A program made the position numbers and the translations under genes. A stretch of DNA of 64,000 nucleotides from Kistimonas sp964291505 (GTDB taxonomy: Bacteria; Pseudomonadota; Gammaproteobacteria; Pseudomonadales; Endozoicomonadaceae): positions 2,418,001 through 2,482,000 of the forward strand of contig OZ220216.1 in the NCBI GenBank assembly GCA_964291505.2. The letters are read 5' to 3'. This document shows, in pieces, positions 8,269 to 16,654 of the stretch (position 1 is its first letter; every line of letters begins with the position of its first letter). The notes under the pieces are model-generated. The model searched no databases. It was not told the origin of the DNA and saw nothing but the letters and a program-made list of their open reading frames with translations.

Positions 8269-9608
8269 ACATTACCTCCCTGGCCAGACGACCAGATACT
8301 TGCCAAGGCCGTCACTGATGTATCGAATTCAGCGCTTTCCAGCATCCCCTGCTGTAACAGCCCCGTCATGGAGGGCAGTTTTTTAATGGCCTCATCAAGC
8401 TGTACATCAGAACCGGCCTTGTAAGCACCGAGCGTTATCAGATCTCGATTTTGACGATACAGCGACCAGCTACGACGAAACTGCTGTGCTGATCGTAGAT
8501 GGTCAGCGCTAACAATCTGCGGCATTACCCGACTGGCGGACGCCTCAATATCAATCGCCGGATAGTGACCGGATTCCGCCAACTCACGGGACAGGACGAT
8601 ATGGCCGTCGAGAATGGCACGGGCAGCATCAGCGATGGGATCCTGCTGGTCATCCCCTTCCGACAGAACCGTGTAAAACGCTGTCACTGAACCACCACCT
8701 GTACGGCCATTACCGGCACGCTCAACCAGGCGAGGAATCAGTCCGAAAACGGAAGGTGGATAGCCGCGAGTCGCCGGTGGCTCACCCACCGCCAGCGCAA
8801 CTTCCCGCTGCGCCTGGGCATAACGGGTAAGAGAATCCATCAACAACAACACATCCCGCCCCTGGTCACGGAAATATTCCGCGACCCGGTGGCACAGGTT
8901 TGACGCCTTGAGACGCATTAAAGGGGGATCGTCAGCCGGTGAAACAATGACAACGGCCCGTCGCAACCCGTCTTCGCCGAGAATATGCTCAATAAACTCA
9001 CGGACTTCACGCCCACGCTCACCAACCAGGCCAACTACAATGATTTCTGCCTTGGTAAAACGGGTCATCATGCCGAGCAGCACACTTTTACCGACACCAC
9101 TGCCAGCAAACAGTCCCAGTCGCTGCCCCTTACCCACGGTCAGAAGACTGTTTATTGCACGAACACCGACGTCCAGCGGCTCTGTTACCGGATGCCGGTT
9201 TAAGGGATTGATCGTTTCACCTTCAAAAGGCACATGCTGATCAATCACCAGAGGCCCTCTATCGTCCAGCGGCGCACAGGTTGCATCAATGACACGCCCC
9301 AGCAACCCCGCACCCACCGGTATACCACTGGTGTCATCCAAAGGGATCACCCTGTCACCGGGACGCAGGCCTGACGCCTTGCCGACTGCCATCAGGTAAA
9401 TCCGGTCACGGTCAAACCCGACCACTTCAGCCTCAATCCGTCGACGATCCGCAGTTTCTATCTGGCAGCGCTGGCCGGTACGAAGATCACATCCACTCGC
9501 TTCCAGTTTGAGGCCGGCGACACGCTGGAGCCGCCCATAGGTCTGTATTGGTGTGAGTCCACCAATCGTACGCAGTGCGTTCTGGCAGCGCCGGGCCAGA
9601 TCAGACAT
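8265..9608 (-). CDS. fliI: Flagellum-specific ATPase FliI
   Basis: FliI is the F1-like ATPase that energises loading of flagellar export substrates. The roughly 447-aa product has Walker A GLFAGSGVGKS, Walker B-type LLLMDSLTRYAQAQREVALAVGEPPATRGYPPSVF, the secretion-ATPase signature and GRTGGGSVTAFYTVLSEGDD. The frame is open to 9650, but I place the start at MSDLARRCQN (9608), which overlaps the fliH stop by 8 nt and has GGGGG 7 nt upstream; ATG 9614 is an alternative. FliH and FliJ, its partners, flank it. Confidence 0.96.
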   Translation of the reverse strand: MSDLARRCQNALRTIGGLTPIQTYGRLQRVAGLKLEASGCDLRTGQRCQIETADRRRIEAEVVGFDRDRIYLMAVGKASGLRPGDRVIPLDDTSGIPVGAGLLGRVIDATCAPLDDRGPLVIDQHVPFEGETINPLNRHPVTEPLDVGVRAINSLLTVGKGQRLGLFAGSGVGKSVLLGMMTRFTKAEIIVVGLVGERGREVREFIEHILGEDGLRRAVVIVSPADDPPLMRLKASNLCHRVAEYFRDQGRDVLLLMDSLTRYAQAQREVALAVGEPPATRGYPPSVFGLIPRLVERAGNGRTGGGSVTAFYTVLSEGDDQQDPIADAARAILDGHIVLSRELAESGHYPAIDIEASASRVMPQIVSADHLRSAQQFRRSWSLYRQNRDLITLGAYKAGSDVQLDEAIKKLPSMTGLLQQGMLESAEFDTSVTALASIWSSGQGGNV

Positions 9609-10458
9609 TACCATGCCCCCGGCCTTCCCGAAGCTCCTGACGTACAACATCCAGATAGCGGTTCAGTCGCTCAGCCAGTCCTGCATCGATTTCAACCTGG
9701 TCACACAAAAGACGACAACCGCCTCTTTCCTGAGAGGCATCAGCAATCAGTTCGAACGGTAAGTCCTGCCCTACCTCAAGCCCTTCAAGCCCGGGTAATT
9801 CCTCAGGATGCACAAAAATCCGCAAGTGGCTGGAATACCGCGGCAACAGACCAGCAGCGTGACGGATTACCCGACGCACCGTATCTGGCTGCAGACAAAG
9901 TTCCGCCTGAACCAATTCCCGGGTCAGACTGCTGACCAGCTGGATAACGGATTCCGTCAGCTGTTCATCGACACTGGAAACATGGTTTTCCAGCTGCTCT
10001 ACCAGACTGACTAACAAGCGCTGCCTGTCCTGAAACTGAACTCGCTGTTCACGCAAGCCTTCTGAATGCCCCGCTTCAGTGCCTTTGGAAAAGCCCTGTT
10101 CATAACCAGAGGCGAAACCCTGCTCACGCTGCTTTTCAAGCGCTTCTTCATGGGCGGCCGTCGCCTGACGGCAAGTTTCCTCAGCCGCCTGCAATCCTGC
10201 GTCAAAACCGGCCGCACGTGCCGCATCCAGATCATCCTGCGTGAAAACCGGCGGCTCTGGCTCATCAGGCGGCGGGTTCTCCACAATCTGCTCGGGCTCT
10301 GTCGAAAACGGCCATGCCGTTGTTGCAGCCATGGTCGTTCGTGTCAACTCAACAAACGGCATAGTGGGTTCTGTGGTCGCATTTCGGCTCAAGGTCGGAA
10401 GCAGCGCCTCTATCATGGCAGCGTCGCCCTTCCCTCCATCCGGTTGGCCTGCAGACAT
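9601..10458 (-). CDS. fliH: Flagellar assembly protein FliH (FliI regulator)
   Basis: FliH is the peripheral stator that regulates the FliI ATPase and tethers it to the C ring. The 285-aa product has a Pro/Glu-rich N-terminus, then the GxxxG-type repeat helix characteristic of FliH (GFASGYEQGFSKGTEAGHSEG, about 120-140), and a C-terminal domain (LVSSLTRELVQAELCLQPDTVRRVIRHA, IFVHPEEL, GGCRLLCDQVEIDAGLAERL). The start ATG overlaps the fliG stop (TGATG). The gene order fliG-fliH-fliI-fliJ is canonical. Confidence 0.93.
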   Translation of the reverse strand: MSAGQPDGGKGDAAMIEALLPTLSRNATTEPTMPFVELTRTTMAATTAWPFSTEPEQIVENPPPDEPEPPVFTQDDLDAARAAGFDAGLQAAEETCRQATAAHEEALEKQREQGFASGYEQGFSKGTEAGHSEGLREQRVQFQDRQRLLVSLVEQLENHVSSVDEQLTESVIQLVSSLTRELVQAELCLQPDTVRRVIRHAAGLLPRYSSHLRIFVHPEELPGLEGLEVGQDLPFELIADASQERGGCRLLCDQVEIDAGLAERLNRYLDVVRQELREGRGHGNV

Positions 10459-11486
10459 CAGTTAATCAGCTCCTCAGCCCCAAGCGATACTTCAATCGCG
10501 CCTTCCACTTCCAGGGTACGGGCCGTATTGAGAATATCCCGACGCGCCTGCATCACACGACTCAGGCGTACCTGTCCAATAGAATCCATCTCATCACGGA
10601 CATACCCTGCTGCACGCTGGGTCATGCAAGCGAAAACTTTGTTGATATGAACCTGGGACAAGCCCTTAAGCGCCAGCGCCAGAACATCCTGCCCGGTTTT
10701 CTCCAGAATCAGTCGCAATGGCTGTTCATCCAGCAGCAACAAATGCTCAAAGGTAAAGCGCAACGACGCTACCTGTTCCGCTACCTCATCATTATGATGA
10801 CGCAGGTGTTCCATCAGGTAATCGCCGGTGCTTTCTTCCACGTGGTTCAGGATTTCCGCCAGCTGTCCTACCCCATCAATGGTATGGGAGCGGCAGACCT
10901 GATCATCGACCGTTTCGAGCAACGCACCGATGGCATCAATGCTGGCAGCCGGAATCTTGTTGAGCGACGCAAGACGTCTCACCACATCCTGCTGCTGCTC
11001 CTGCGGCAGCAGTGACAGCACTTCAGCACTGCGATCCGGATCAAGGCAGGCCAGCAATACAGCCTGCAACTGAGGGTGCTCATGTCGTACGGCATCAGCC
11101 AGCAATTCCGGTTCCAGCCACGCCAGCCGCTCAAGCACCGGATTAAACTCACCGACAGTCACCGACTGCATCAGACTGTTGGCTTTTTTATCTCCAACCG
11201 CACGGCGCAACGTCCGTTGTACATAGTCACGGTCCGTCAATACCGGCAGGCGCTCACTTTCCCGTAACACCTTGCCACTGACGTATTCCAGCTCCTGCAT
11301 GGAAACATCATCCATCTGATTCATGGCCCGGGAGAGACGAATCACATCCGAGGCCGGCATCTTTTTCAGCACCTGAGCTGCGGGGCCTTCACCAAGCCCT
11401 AGCAACATAATGGCAGCCATCTCCAAAGAGGAACGGTGTGGTACGGCGTCATGGTGATCCGTCATGGATTCAATCGACATGTCCAT
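10458..11486 (-). CDS. fliG: Flagellar motor switch protein FliG
   Basis: FliG links the MS ring to FliM and contacts the MotA-type stator to generate torque. The 342-aa product shows the N-terminal AAIMLLGLGEGPAAQVLKKM, middle-domain motif EHPQLQAVLLACLDPDRSAEVLSLLP, and a C-terminal torque helix region with conserved charges (FTFEHLLLLDEQPLRLILEKTGQDVLALALKG and RDEMDSIGQVRLSRVMQARRDILNTARTLEVEGAIEV). GGAG lies 6 nt upstream of the ATG within the 3' end of fliF. Confidence 0.96.
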   Translation of the reverse strand: MDMSIESMTDHHDAVPHRSSLEMAAIMLLGLGEGPAAQVLKKMPASDVIRLSRAMNQMDDVSMQELEYVSGKVLRESERLPVLTDRDYVQRTLRRAVGDKKANSLMQSVTVGEFNPVLERLAWLEPELLADAVRHEHPQLQAVLLACLDPDRSAEVLSLLPQEQQQDVVRRLASLNKIPAASIDAIGALLETVDDQVCRSHTIDGVGQLAEILNHVEESTGDYLMEHLRHHNDEVAEQVASLRFTFEHLLLLDEQPLRLILEKTGQDVLALALKGLSQVHINKVFACMTQRAAGYVRDEMDSIGQVRLSRVMQARRDILNTARTLEVEGAIEVSLGAEELIN

Positions 11487-11489
11487 CGG

Positions 11490-13082
11490 TTACTCCGGCT
11501 TGATCCACTGTTTCAGAATATGGGCGACCAGCTCAGGACGCTCACTGGCCAGGATTCTGGCCTGCTCCAACGTAACGGGCAGATGGCCACCAACCGCAAA
11601 AGCCGGTACCGCTTCAGGCTGCACCATTTCAATTGGCTCAATAATCGCTGAGGTATTTTCCAGGCGGGCACGCGCTGCACGCTTGCGCAGCCGGACAACC
11701 CGAACAAGCAACACCACACAGAGAATGATTAACAGGAAAACCAGAATACTCAGGGTATCCACCGCTGGCTTACCGGTATAATCCTGCAACACCGACTCCC
11801 AACCGGTCGCAACCGGTGCACTCGGCGGCTGAACAAATGGCAGACTGTGCAGGGTGACGGTATCACCACGCGCTCCATCAAAGCCCACAGCATCACGCAC
11901 CAGCGCCGTCATCAGTGCCAACCGATCCGCAGGCCACCCTTCATCGCCAGCCACCAGACTGTTCACCACTACGGCAACACTGATTTTTCTGACTTCACCA
12001 CTGGCTTCGCGGATATTGCTGACGGTCCGCCCCAGCTCAAAATTGCGAACGGCTTGGGATTTCTGGCGTTGCTGGCTATCAGCCTGCGCGTTATCGGCGC
12101 CACCACGGTTACTGGCAACGCCTGGTACACCATTGGCTGAGTCGCTGTCCATCGCCTCTGAAGAGACACTTTCACTGCGGACAACCGCACTGTCAGGATC
12201 AAAGCCTTCACTGGTTTTTTCGACAATGCTGTAGTCAACGTCGGCTGTCGTTTGAACCCGGATATTGCCTGAACCGACAACTGGCTCCAGCAGGTTGAGC
12301 ACCCGCTCAATATACTGCCGCTCAAGCTGACGAGTATGAGTGATCTGTCGTGTTGTCAGACTCAGGTCATCCGGCTGCCCGGTCAGCAACGTGCCATATT
12401 GATCCAGTACACTGACATTTTCCGGTTCCAGCTCTGAACGACTGCCTGCTACCAGATGAATCACGGCATTGACCTGGCGATGATCCAGCTCCATCCCGGG
12501 AATCAGATCCAGCACGACAGACGCTGATGCCTTGGACTGACCTCGCATAAACGCAGTTCGCTCAGGGATCGCCAGATGTACACGGGCATTTCGAACAGCA
12601 TTCAGGGTCATGATGGTTTTTGCCAGTTCACCTTCCAGCCCCTGGTTATAGCGGGTCTTCTCCACAAATTGACTGCGCCCCAGGGCGCTGTCGGTTTCCA
12701 GTACCTCCATCCCTTTCGGCATTTGGGGAGTAATGCCCGCGATGGCGAGCTGCATACGGGCACTGGCCTGGTGCTGCTCCGATACCAGAATCTGACCGGA
12801 ATCCGGATGCAACCGGTAGGGAATACCCTGGCCATCCAGAACAGAGACGACACCGGCCGTATCATACAACTCCTGACGTCCAAACAGGGGGCGCCAGGCA
12901 TCATCCCCCTGCCAGAACAGCAAGGTACTGACAACCGCGACAACCAGTGCCGCGATCACACAAAGGGGAATAATCCCCTTTCCTGGCTGCCGCAATGCGG
13001 CCAGCGAGGTGGGAAACGAGGTGCGAAAGGCGCCAAAGCGCGCCTTGAGTGTTTCGATTACAGACGTCCGGGTTTGTGTCAC
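11490..13082 (-). CDS. fliF: Flagellar MS-ring protein FliF
   Basis: FliF forms the inner-membrane MS ring on which the basal body is built. The 530-aa product has an N-terminal TM helix (GIIPLCVIAALVVAVVSTLLFW, about 35-56), the PrgK/FliF-type ring domain (LVEKTRYNQGLEGELAKTIMTLNAVRNARVHLAIPE), a central linker rich in Ser/Ala/Gln, a second TM helix (LSILVFLLIILCVVLLVRVVRL, about 445-466) and a C-terminal FliG-binding tail. The start is GTG with no clear Shine-Dalgarno, a minor uncertainty. It follows fliE by 12 nt. Confidence 0.96.
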   Translation of the reverse strand: MTQTRTSVIETLKARFGAFRTSFPTSLAALRQPGKGIIPLCVIAALVVAVVSTLLFWQGDDAWRPLFGRQELYDTAGVVSVLDGQGIPYRLHPDSGQILVSEQHQASARMQLAIAGITPQMPKGMEVLETDSALGRSQFVEKTRYNQGLEGELAKTIMTLNAVRNARVHLAIPERTAFMRGQSKASASVVLDLIPGMELDHRQVNAVIHLVAGSRSELEPENVSVLDQYGTLLTGQPDDLSLTTRQITHTRQLERQYIERVLNLLEPVVGSGNIRVQTTADVDYSIVEKTSEGFDPDSAVVRSESVSSEAMDSDSANGVPGVASNRGGADNAQADSQQRQKSQAVRNFELGRTVSNIREASGEVRKISVAVVVNSLVAGDEGWPADRLALMTALVRDAVGFDGARGDTVTLHSLPFVQPPSAPVATGWESVLQDYTGKPAVDTLSILVFLLIILCVVLLVRVVRLRKRAARARLENTSAIIEPIEMVQPEAVPAFAVGGHLPVTLEQARILASERPELVAHILKQWIKPE

Positions 13083-13094
13083 GTTACAGTCTCA

Positions 13095-13415
13095 CTACAC
13101 CGGCATGTTAAAAACAGTTTCATAGGCAGATACCACCCGGTTACGCACCTGGATCAGGCTCTGGAAGGCCAGACTGGCTTTCTGGCTCACAATCATGGCG
13201 CCGGCCACATCATCACTGGCGCCGGTTTCCACCGCTGCACGAACGCGATCCGCATCCTGCTGCCGGCTATTCACCTGCTCAATGGCCTGTTCGAACAGAT
13301 CGGAAAACGACACCCGCCCGGCAGCGCCCAGGTTAACCGGTGCACCAAGCGCAACCTGTGGCTTGATGGCATCGGCGTTCGCGGCCGGCATGGAGGCCAG
13401 TGGGTTTATATTCAT
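13095..13415 (-). CDS. fliE: Flagellar hook-basal body protein FliE
   Basis: FliE joins the MS ring to the rod and is one of the first exported rod-type substrates. The 106-aa product has a conserved helical C-terminus (SFSDLFEQAIEQVNSRQQDADRVRAAVETG and VSQKASLAFQSLIQVRNRVVSAYETVFNMPV) ending in the typical NMPV. It sits 28 nt after fleR, the arrangement known from Pseudomonas (fleR-fliE-fliF) and Vibrio (flrC-fliE-fliF). Confidence 0.95.
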   Translation of the reverse strand: MNINPLASMPAANADAIKPQVALGAPVNLGAAGRVSFSDLFEQAIEQVNSRQQDADRVRAAVETGASDDVAGAMIVSQKASLAFQSLIQVRNRVVSAYETVFNMPV

Positions 13416-13443
13416 GGGTATTCCTTGGTCATCGGTTAATTAT

Positions 13444-14892
13444 TCAGGCGTACATCAGATTGCCGCCGTGACTGGCTGGCGGGCTTACCATCTGGCTGTC
13501 CGGTTTCGGCTCGTCGAATGTCAGGCGGTCGACATCCACCCCCATTTCCCGCAGGCGAGCCAGTTTGTAGCGCAGCATTCGGGTTGAAATCCCCAGCGCC
13601 GCTGCCGTTTTGGCACGATGCCCCTGGTGTTCACACAGGCTCTTCAGTACGTGCTGAAGTTCTGCCTTTTTCCGCCCTGCGCCAGGTAGTCGATCAATTT
13701 CTCGGGAGATTTCCGCCTGTGGAATGTCGATCGGTTTCGGCACTTGTTCCAGCATCAGGTCATCGGGACGAATCACCCCATCAAACGACATGACCAACGC
13801 CCGCTGAAGCACGTTATCGAGTTCTCGCACGTTTCCTGGCCAGTGATGGAATAACAGGCTGACCTCAGCCTCTGATGATAAGGTGGCAACAGGCACCCGT
13901 TGTTCCCGGGCCTGACGCTTTAACAATGCGTTCGCCAGTGGAACAATATCTTCGCGGCGCTCACGCAATGGCGCCCAATGGAGGGGAAATACATTCAGTC
14001 GGTAATAGAGATCTTCGCGGAAGGTGCCGTCTGCAACCTGCTGGCGCAGGTCACGATTCGTTGCCGTCAGAACCCGGACATCCAGCTTCACCGGCTTACT
14101 GCCACCGAGACGGTCCACTTCCCGTTCCTGCAAAACCCGCAACAATTTGGCCTGTTGCGCCAGTGGCATTTCCGCCACCTCGTCCAGAAACAAGGTGCCG
14201 CCATTGGCCTGCTCGAACTTACCTTCACGCCGGCTCACCGCGCCGGTGAATGCCCCTTTTTCATGCCCAAAGAGAATGGACTCCAACATGCTTTCAGGCA
14301 TGGCTGCACAGTTGACCGCCACAAAAGGTCCTTCAGACCGCCGGGAATGATCATGAATAAAGCGCGCTAATACCTCTTTACCGGTACCACTCTCACCGGT
14401 AATCAGTACGGTCGCCGGTGTTGCCGCTACCTTACGCGCCAATTGCACGGTTTGAAGACTGGATGGCGCCACGGCGACCAGCCCTTCCCGACCAACCCTG
14501 TTACTGACGACAGAATTAATGCACTGCAGGACCCCGGTATCGTCCAGCGGCTTCACGAGGTAATCCACAGCACCCTTGCGAATCGCATGGATTGCCCTGA
14601 CCGTATTACCGCACTCTGCCACCAACAACACTGGCAACCCCGGCTGCATCACCGTCAGCCGCTCAAACAGCTCATGGCCGTCACAATCCGCCAGCTCGAC
14701 AGCAATGATCACCAGATCATACAGTCGCTCAGTGACGATACGTTGTGCCTGCTCAGCCCCACCGGCGACGTCCACCTCAAAACCACGGCCGATCAGCAAC
14801 TCACTTAAACGACTGCGACAGACCTGATCATCGTCTACGATGAGAATACGACACATTGCTGGTTTGCCTTGCTTACCCTGTAATTGTTTCAC
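13444..14892 (-). CDS. fleR: Sigma-54-dependent flagellar regulator FleR/FlrC-type, degenerate receiver
   Basis: This is an NtrC-family activator of sigma-54 flagellar promoters. Domains in order are a receiver (about 14-125), an AAA+ domain with Walker A GESGTGKE, the sigma-54 contact loop GAFTGA, Walker B GGTLFLDEVAEM and the arginine-finger region, and a Fis-type HTH (KTAAALGISTRMLRYKL). The receiver keeps the acidic pocket (IVDDD) and the Lys (YLVKP). However, the phospho-acceptor Asp is Ala (YDLVIIAVELADCDG where LTDVRMPGMDG-like is expected), and the conserved Thr/Ser is also Ala (LLVAECG). Position before fliE argues for FleR/FlrC; FleQ also has a degenerate receiver and is the alternative. 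No fleS or fleQ lies adjacent. Start is GTG 14892 or ATG 14856. Confidence 0.88.
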   Translation of the reverse strand: MKQLQGKQGKPAMCRILIVDDDQVCRSRLSELLIGRGFEVDVAGGAEQAQRIVTERLYDLVIIAVELADCDGHELFERLTVMQPGLPVLLVAECGNTVRAIHAIRKGAVDYLVKPLDDTGVLQCINSVVSNRVGREGLVAVAPSSLQTVQLARKVAATPATVLITGESGTGKEVLARFIHDHSRRSEGPFVAVNCAAMPESMLESILFGHEKGAFTGAVSRREGKFEQANGGTLFLDEVAEMPLAQQAKLLRVLQEREVDRLGGSKPVKLDVRVLTATNRDLRQQVADGTFREDLYYRLNVFPLHWAPLRERREDIVPLANALLKRQAREQRVPVATLSSEAEVSLLFHHWPGNVRELDNVLQRALVMSFDGVIRPDDLMLEQVPKPIDIPQAEISREIDRLPGAGRKKAELQHVLKSLCEHQGHRAKTAAALGISTRMLRYKLARLREMGVDVDRLTFDEPKPDSQMVSPPASHGGNLMYA

Positions 14893-14912
14893 TATCCACC
14901 AAGCTCACGCGC

Positions 14913-15926
14913 CTATGCGCTTGATACCTGGCTGCCACTCTCGTTTTGTATAACGTCCGCAGACGGTTTGTCCTGCTGCTCACCCGGTGTGATCAGACGA
15001 ATATCAACACGTCGGTTATGGCTGCGCCCGGCAGCCGACGAATTATCTCCCTGCGGATAACGCTGCCCATGATGACGTACCGCTTGAATCAGTGACTTAT
15101 CAACACCGCTGGCAATCAAGTAGTCTGCAACGGCTCGGGCTCGATCACGTGAGAGATCCAGATTCTGGAGACGACTCCCGGCACTGTCGGAATGGCCATC
15201 CAAGACAATACCTGCCACCGTTTCCGGTGCAAAAGCCAGATAACGAGTGATCAGGTCCAGACGGTCACGCCCAATGCCGGGCTCACGGGAACCGGATGCA
15301 AAAAATACAGAGGATTGCTTAATTTTTTCCAACCTTATCGGCGGCAACAACTGACGGCAGCGGTTGAATTCGGCAAATGGCTGCTGAAAATCAACGGAGG
15401 AGATGTCAAGAATGACGTTGTTACCATCCTGGTTACTGACGGCGATCTGGCCCCAACGGCCCTTTTTAAGCTGATCAGCCAGTTGGTACACATGATGAAC
15501 AAAGGCAACCCGGCCTTCCCTTCGGGCAAACCCATGCTCCAGTACTTGCGGTGCTAACGCCTGCTGCCAGGGCGCAGCAATCAAATACAATGTCGTCCGG
15601 CTCACGGTACTCTGTTGGAGCGGAACATCCAGCATCAGTTGAAGCTCTTCGCGATCCCGGCTTTGCAGGTACAGCCTATTGTCCTCAAGACTCGTCAGCG
15701 TCATACGACACCTTGCCTTACTGGAGGAAAGCTGCCACACCGTTTTACCCAACCGTTTCACGACATCACCCGGCTCTTGAGCAACACTCTCCGGGGAAAA
15801 TGCCATCAATGGAAGCAGTGTTAACACACACAACCCGGCCAACACCCAACCGATGCGGTGCGTGCGATGCAATAACGGGATGTGCAGACGAAATTTGCAC
15901 TTAGGTATCAATACAAACGGATTCAC
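14913..15926 (-). CDS. motY: MotY-like flagellar T-ring protein with OmpA domain
   Basis: MotY forms the T ring that holds sodium-type stators around the basal body. The 337-aa product has a positively charged N-terminus, a signal/TM segment (IGWVLAGLCVLTLLPLMAFSPESVAQ, about 26-51), a unique N-terminal domain with FAEFNRCRQLLP near its end, and a C-terminal OmpA-type peptidoglycan-binding domain (VFFASGS, GIVLDGHSDSAGS, NLDLSRDRARAVADYLIASGVD, NRRVDIRL). This N-domain plus OmpA layout and the flagellar context favour MotY over a generic OmpA protein. It lies 20 nt before fleR, so it may lead that operon. Confidence 0.72.
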   Translation of the reverse strand: MNPFVLIPKCKFRLHIPLLHRTHRIGWVLAGLCVLTLLPLMAFSPESVAQEPGDVVKRLGKTVWQLSSSKARCRMTLTSLEDNRLYLQSRDREELQLMLDVPLQQSTVSRTTLYLIAAPWQQALAPQVLEHGFARREGRVAFVHHVYQLADQLKKGRWGQIAVSNQDGNNVILDISSVDFQQPFAEFNRCRQLLPPIRLEKIKQSSVFFASGSREPGIGRDRLDLITRYLAFAPETVAGIVLDGHSDSAGSRLQNLDLSRDRARAVADYLIASGVDKSLIQAVRHHGQRYPQGDNSSAAGRSHNRRVDIRLITPGEQQDKPSADVIQNESGSQVSSA

Positions 15927-16462
15927 GGCAATGTCAGGTCACTGATACGACTACTGGATTCATGAAATACCGAAACCAAGAAAAATAAAGAACACTTGAC
16001 CTCAGGTACTATCGTGCTGCCACAAAACTGTTCCACTTAACGAAAACAGATATGACGGCCAATTAATACGGCAACAATAATACAATGCGACGCTGTGATC
16101 GTTGATCACACGCAAAAGAATTACCAATAGAGAATTCATTAATTAAACACATAACAATTCTCCCAAAAAAATGGCGCTAATTTATTTCGAACCTCAAAAA
16201 AGATAAATAGAACTTATGTAAGATATATCCGAATCGGTGGCGGTATTTACACCTAGAAGCAAAATAATAACAGGTCCGTAAAAACACGGAATTACACTTC
16301 AAAGAACAAGAAATGATGATTAAAAAAACTGCACTTCTGCGAAACGAGCAGCACTTTACACGGATGAATACAGACCGTACCAAGTAAAAGCATCTAATTT
16401 CAAGCGCTTAAACATTTACACATCACTGACACATGGCTGACAATTTATTTTGCCATGATTGT
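15927..16462. other. AT-rich non-coding spacer between motY and fliM
   Basis: About 540 nt, clearly richer in A+T than the genes around it, with no coding sequence I can support. The only longer open frame (16177-16383, minus) is Cys/Phe/Arg-rich and gene-unlike. In related genomes fliK and fliL would be expected upstream of fliM, but no trace of either is readable here. Confidence 0.6.
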
Positions 16463-16477
16463 TGGCAAATAAATTGC
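16463..16477 (+). promoter_or_regulatory. Sigma-54 promoter of the fliM operon
   Basis: TGGCAAATAAATTGC matches TGGCAC-N5-TTGC at all but one position of the two boxes, with GG and GC exactly 12 nt apart. It points to fliM, with a predicted start near 16489 and a long leader of about 165 nt. It would drive fliM-N-O-P-Q-R-flhB-flhA. Confidence 0.75.
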
Positions 16478-16654
16478 TCATTGTTAAAGCATGGCGTCAT
16501 AGGCCGTTAATTCGCGTGCATCTGCAAGTACACATACGGATAGTACGCTTCCTAGATTCAATTAGCATTCCGGCGCCCACTGTCCTGCGCTTTTCAGCGG
16601 ACAGTGTGTTGTCGAGTCGTGTTTTTGCCCTTACCGAGAGCCGAGGAATACCTG

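Noticed and set aside
16177..16383. Minus-strand 68-codon frame in the motY-fliM spacer
   Set aside because: Cys/Phe/Arg-rich, no ribosome site, AT-rich chance frame; not fliK or fliL.
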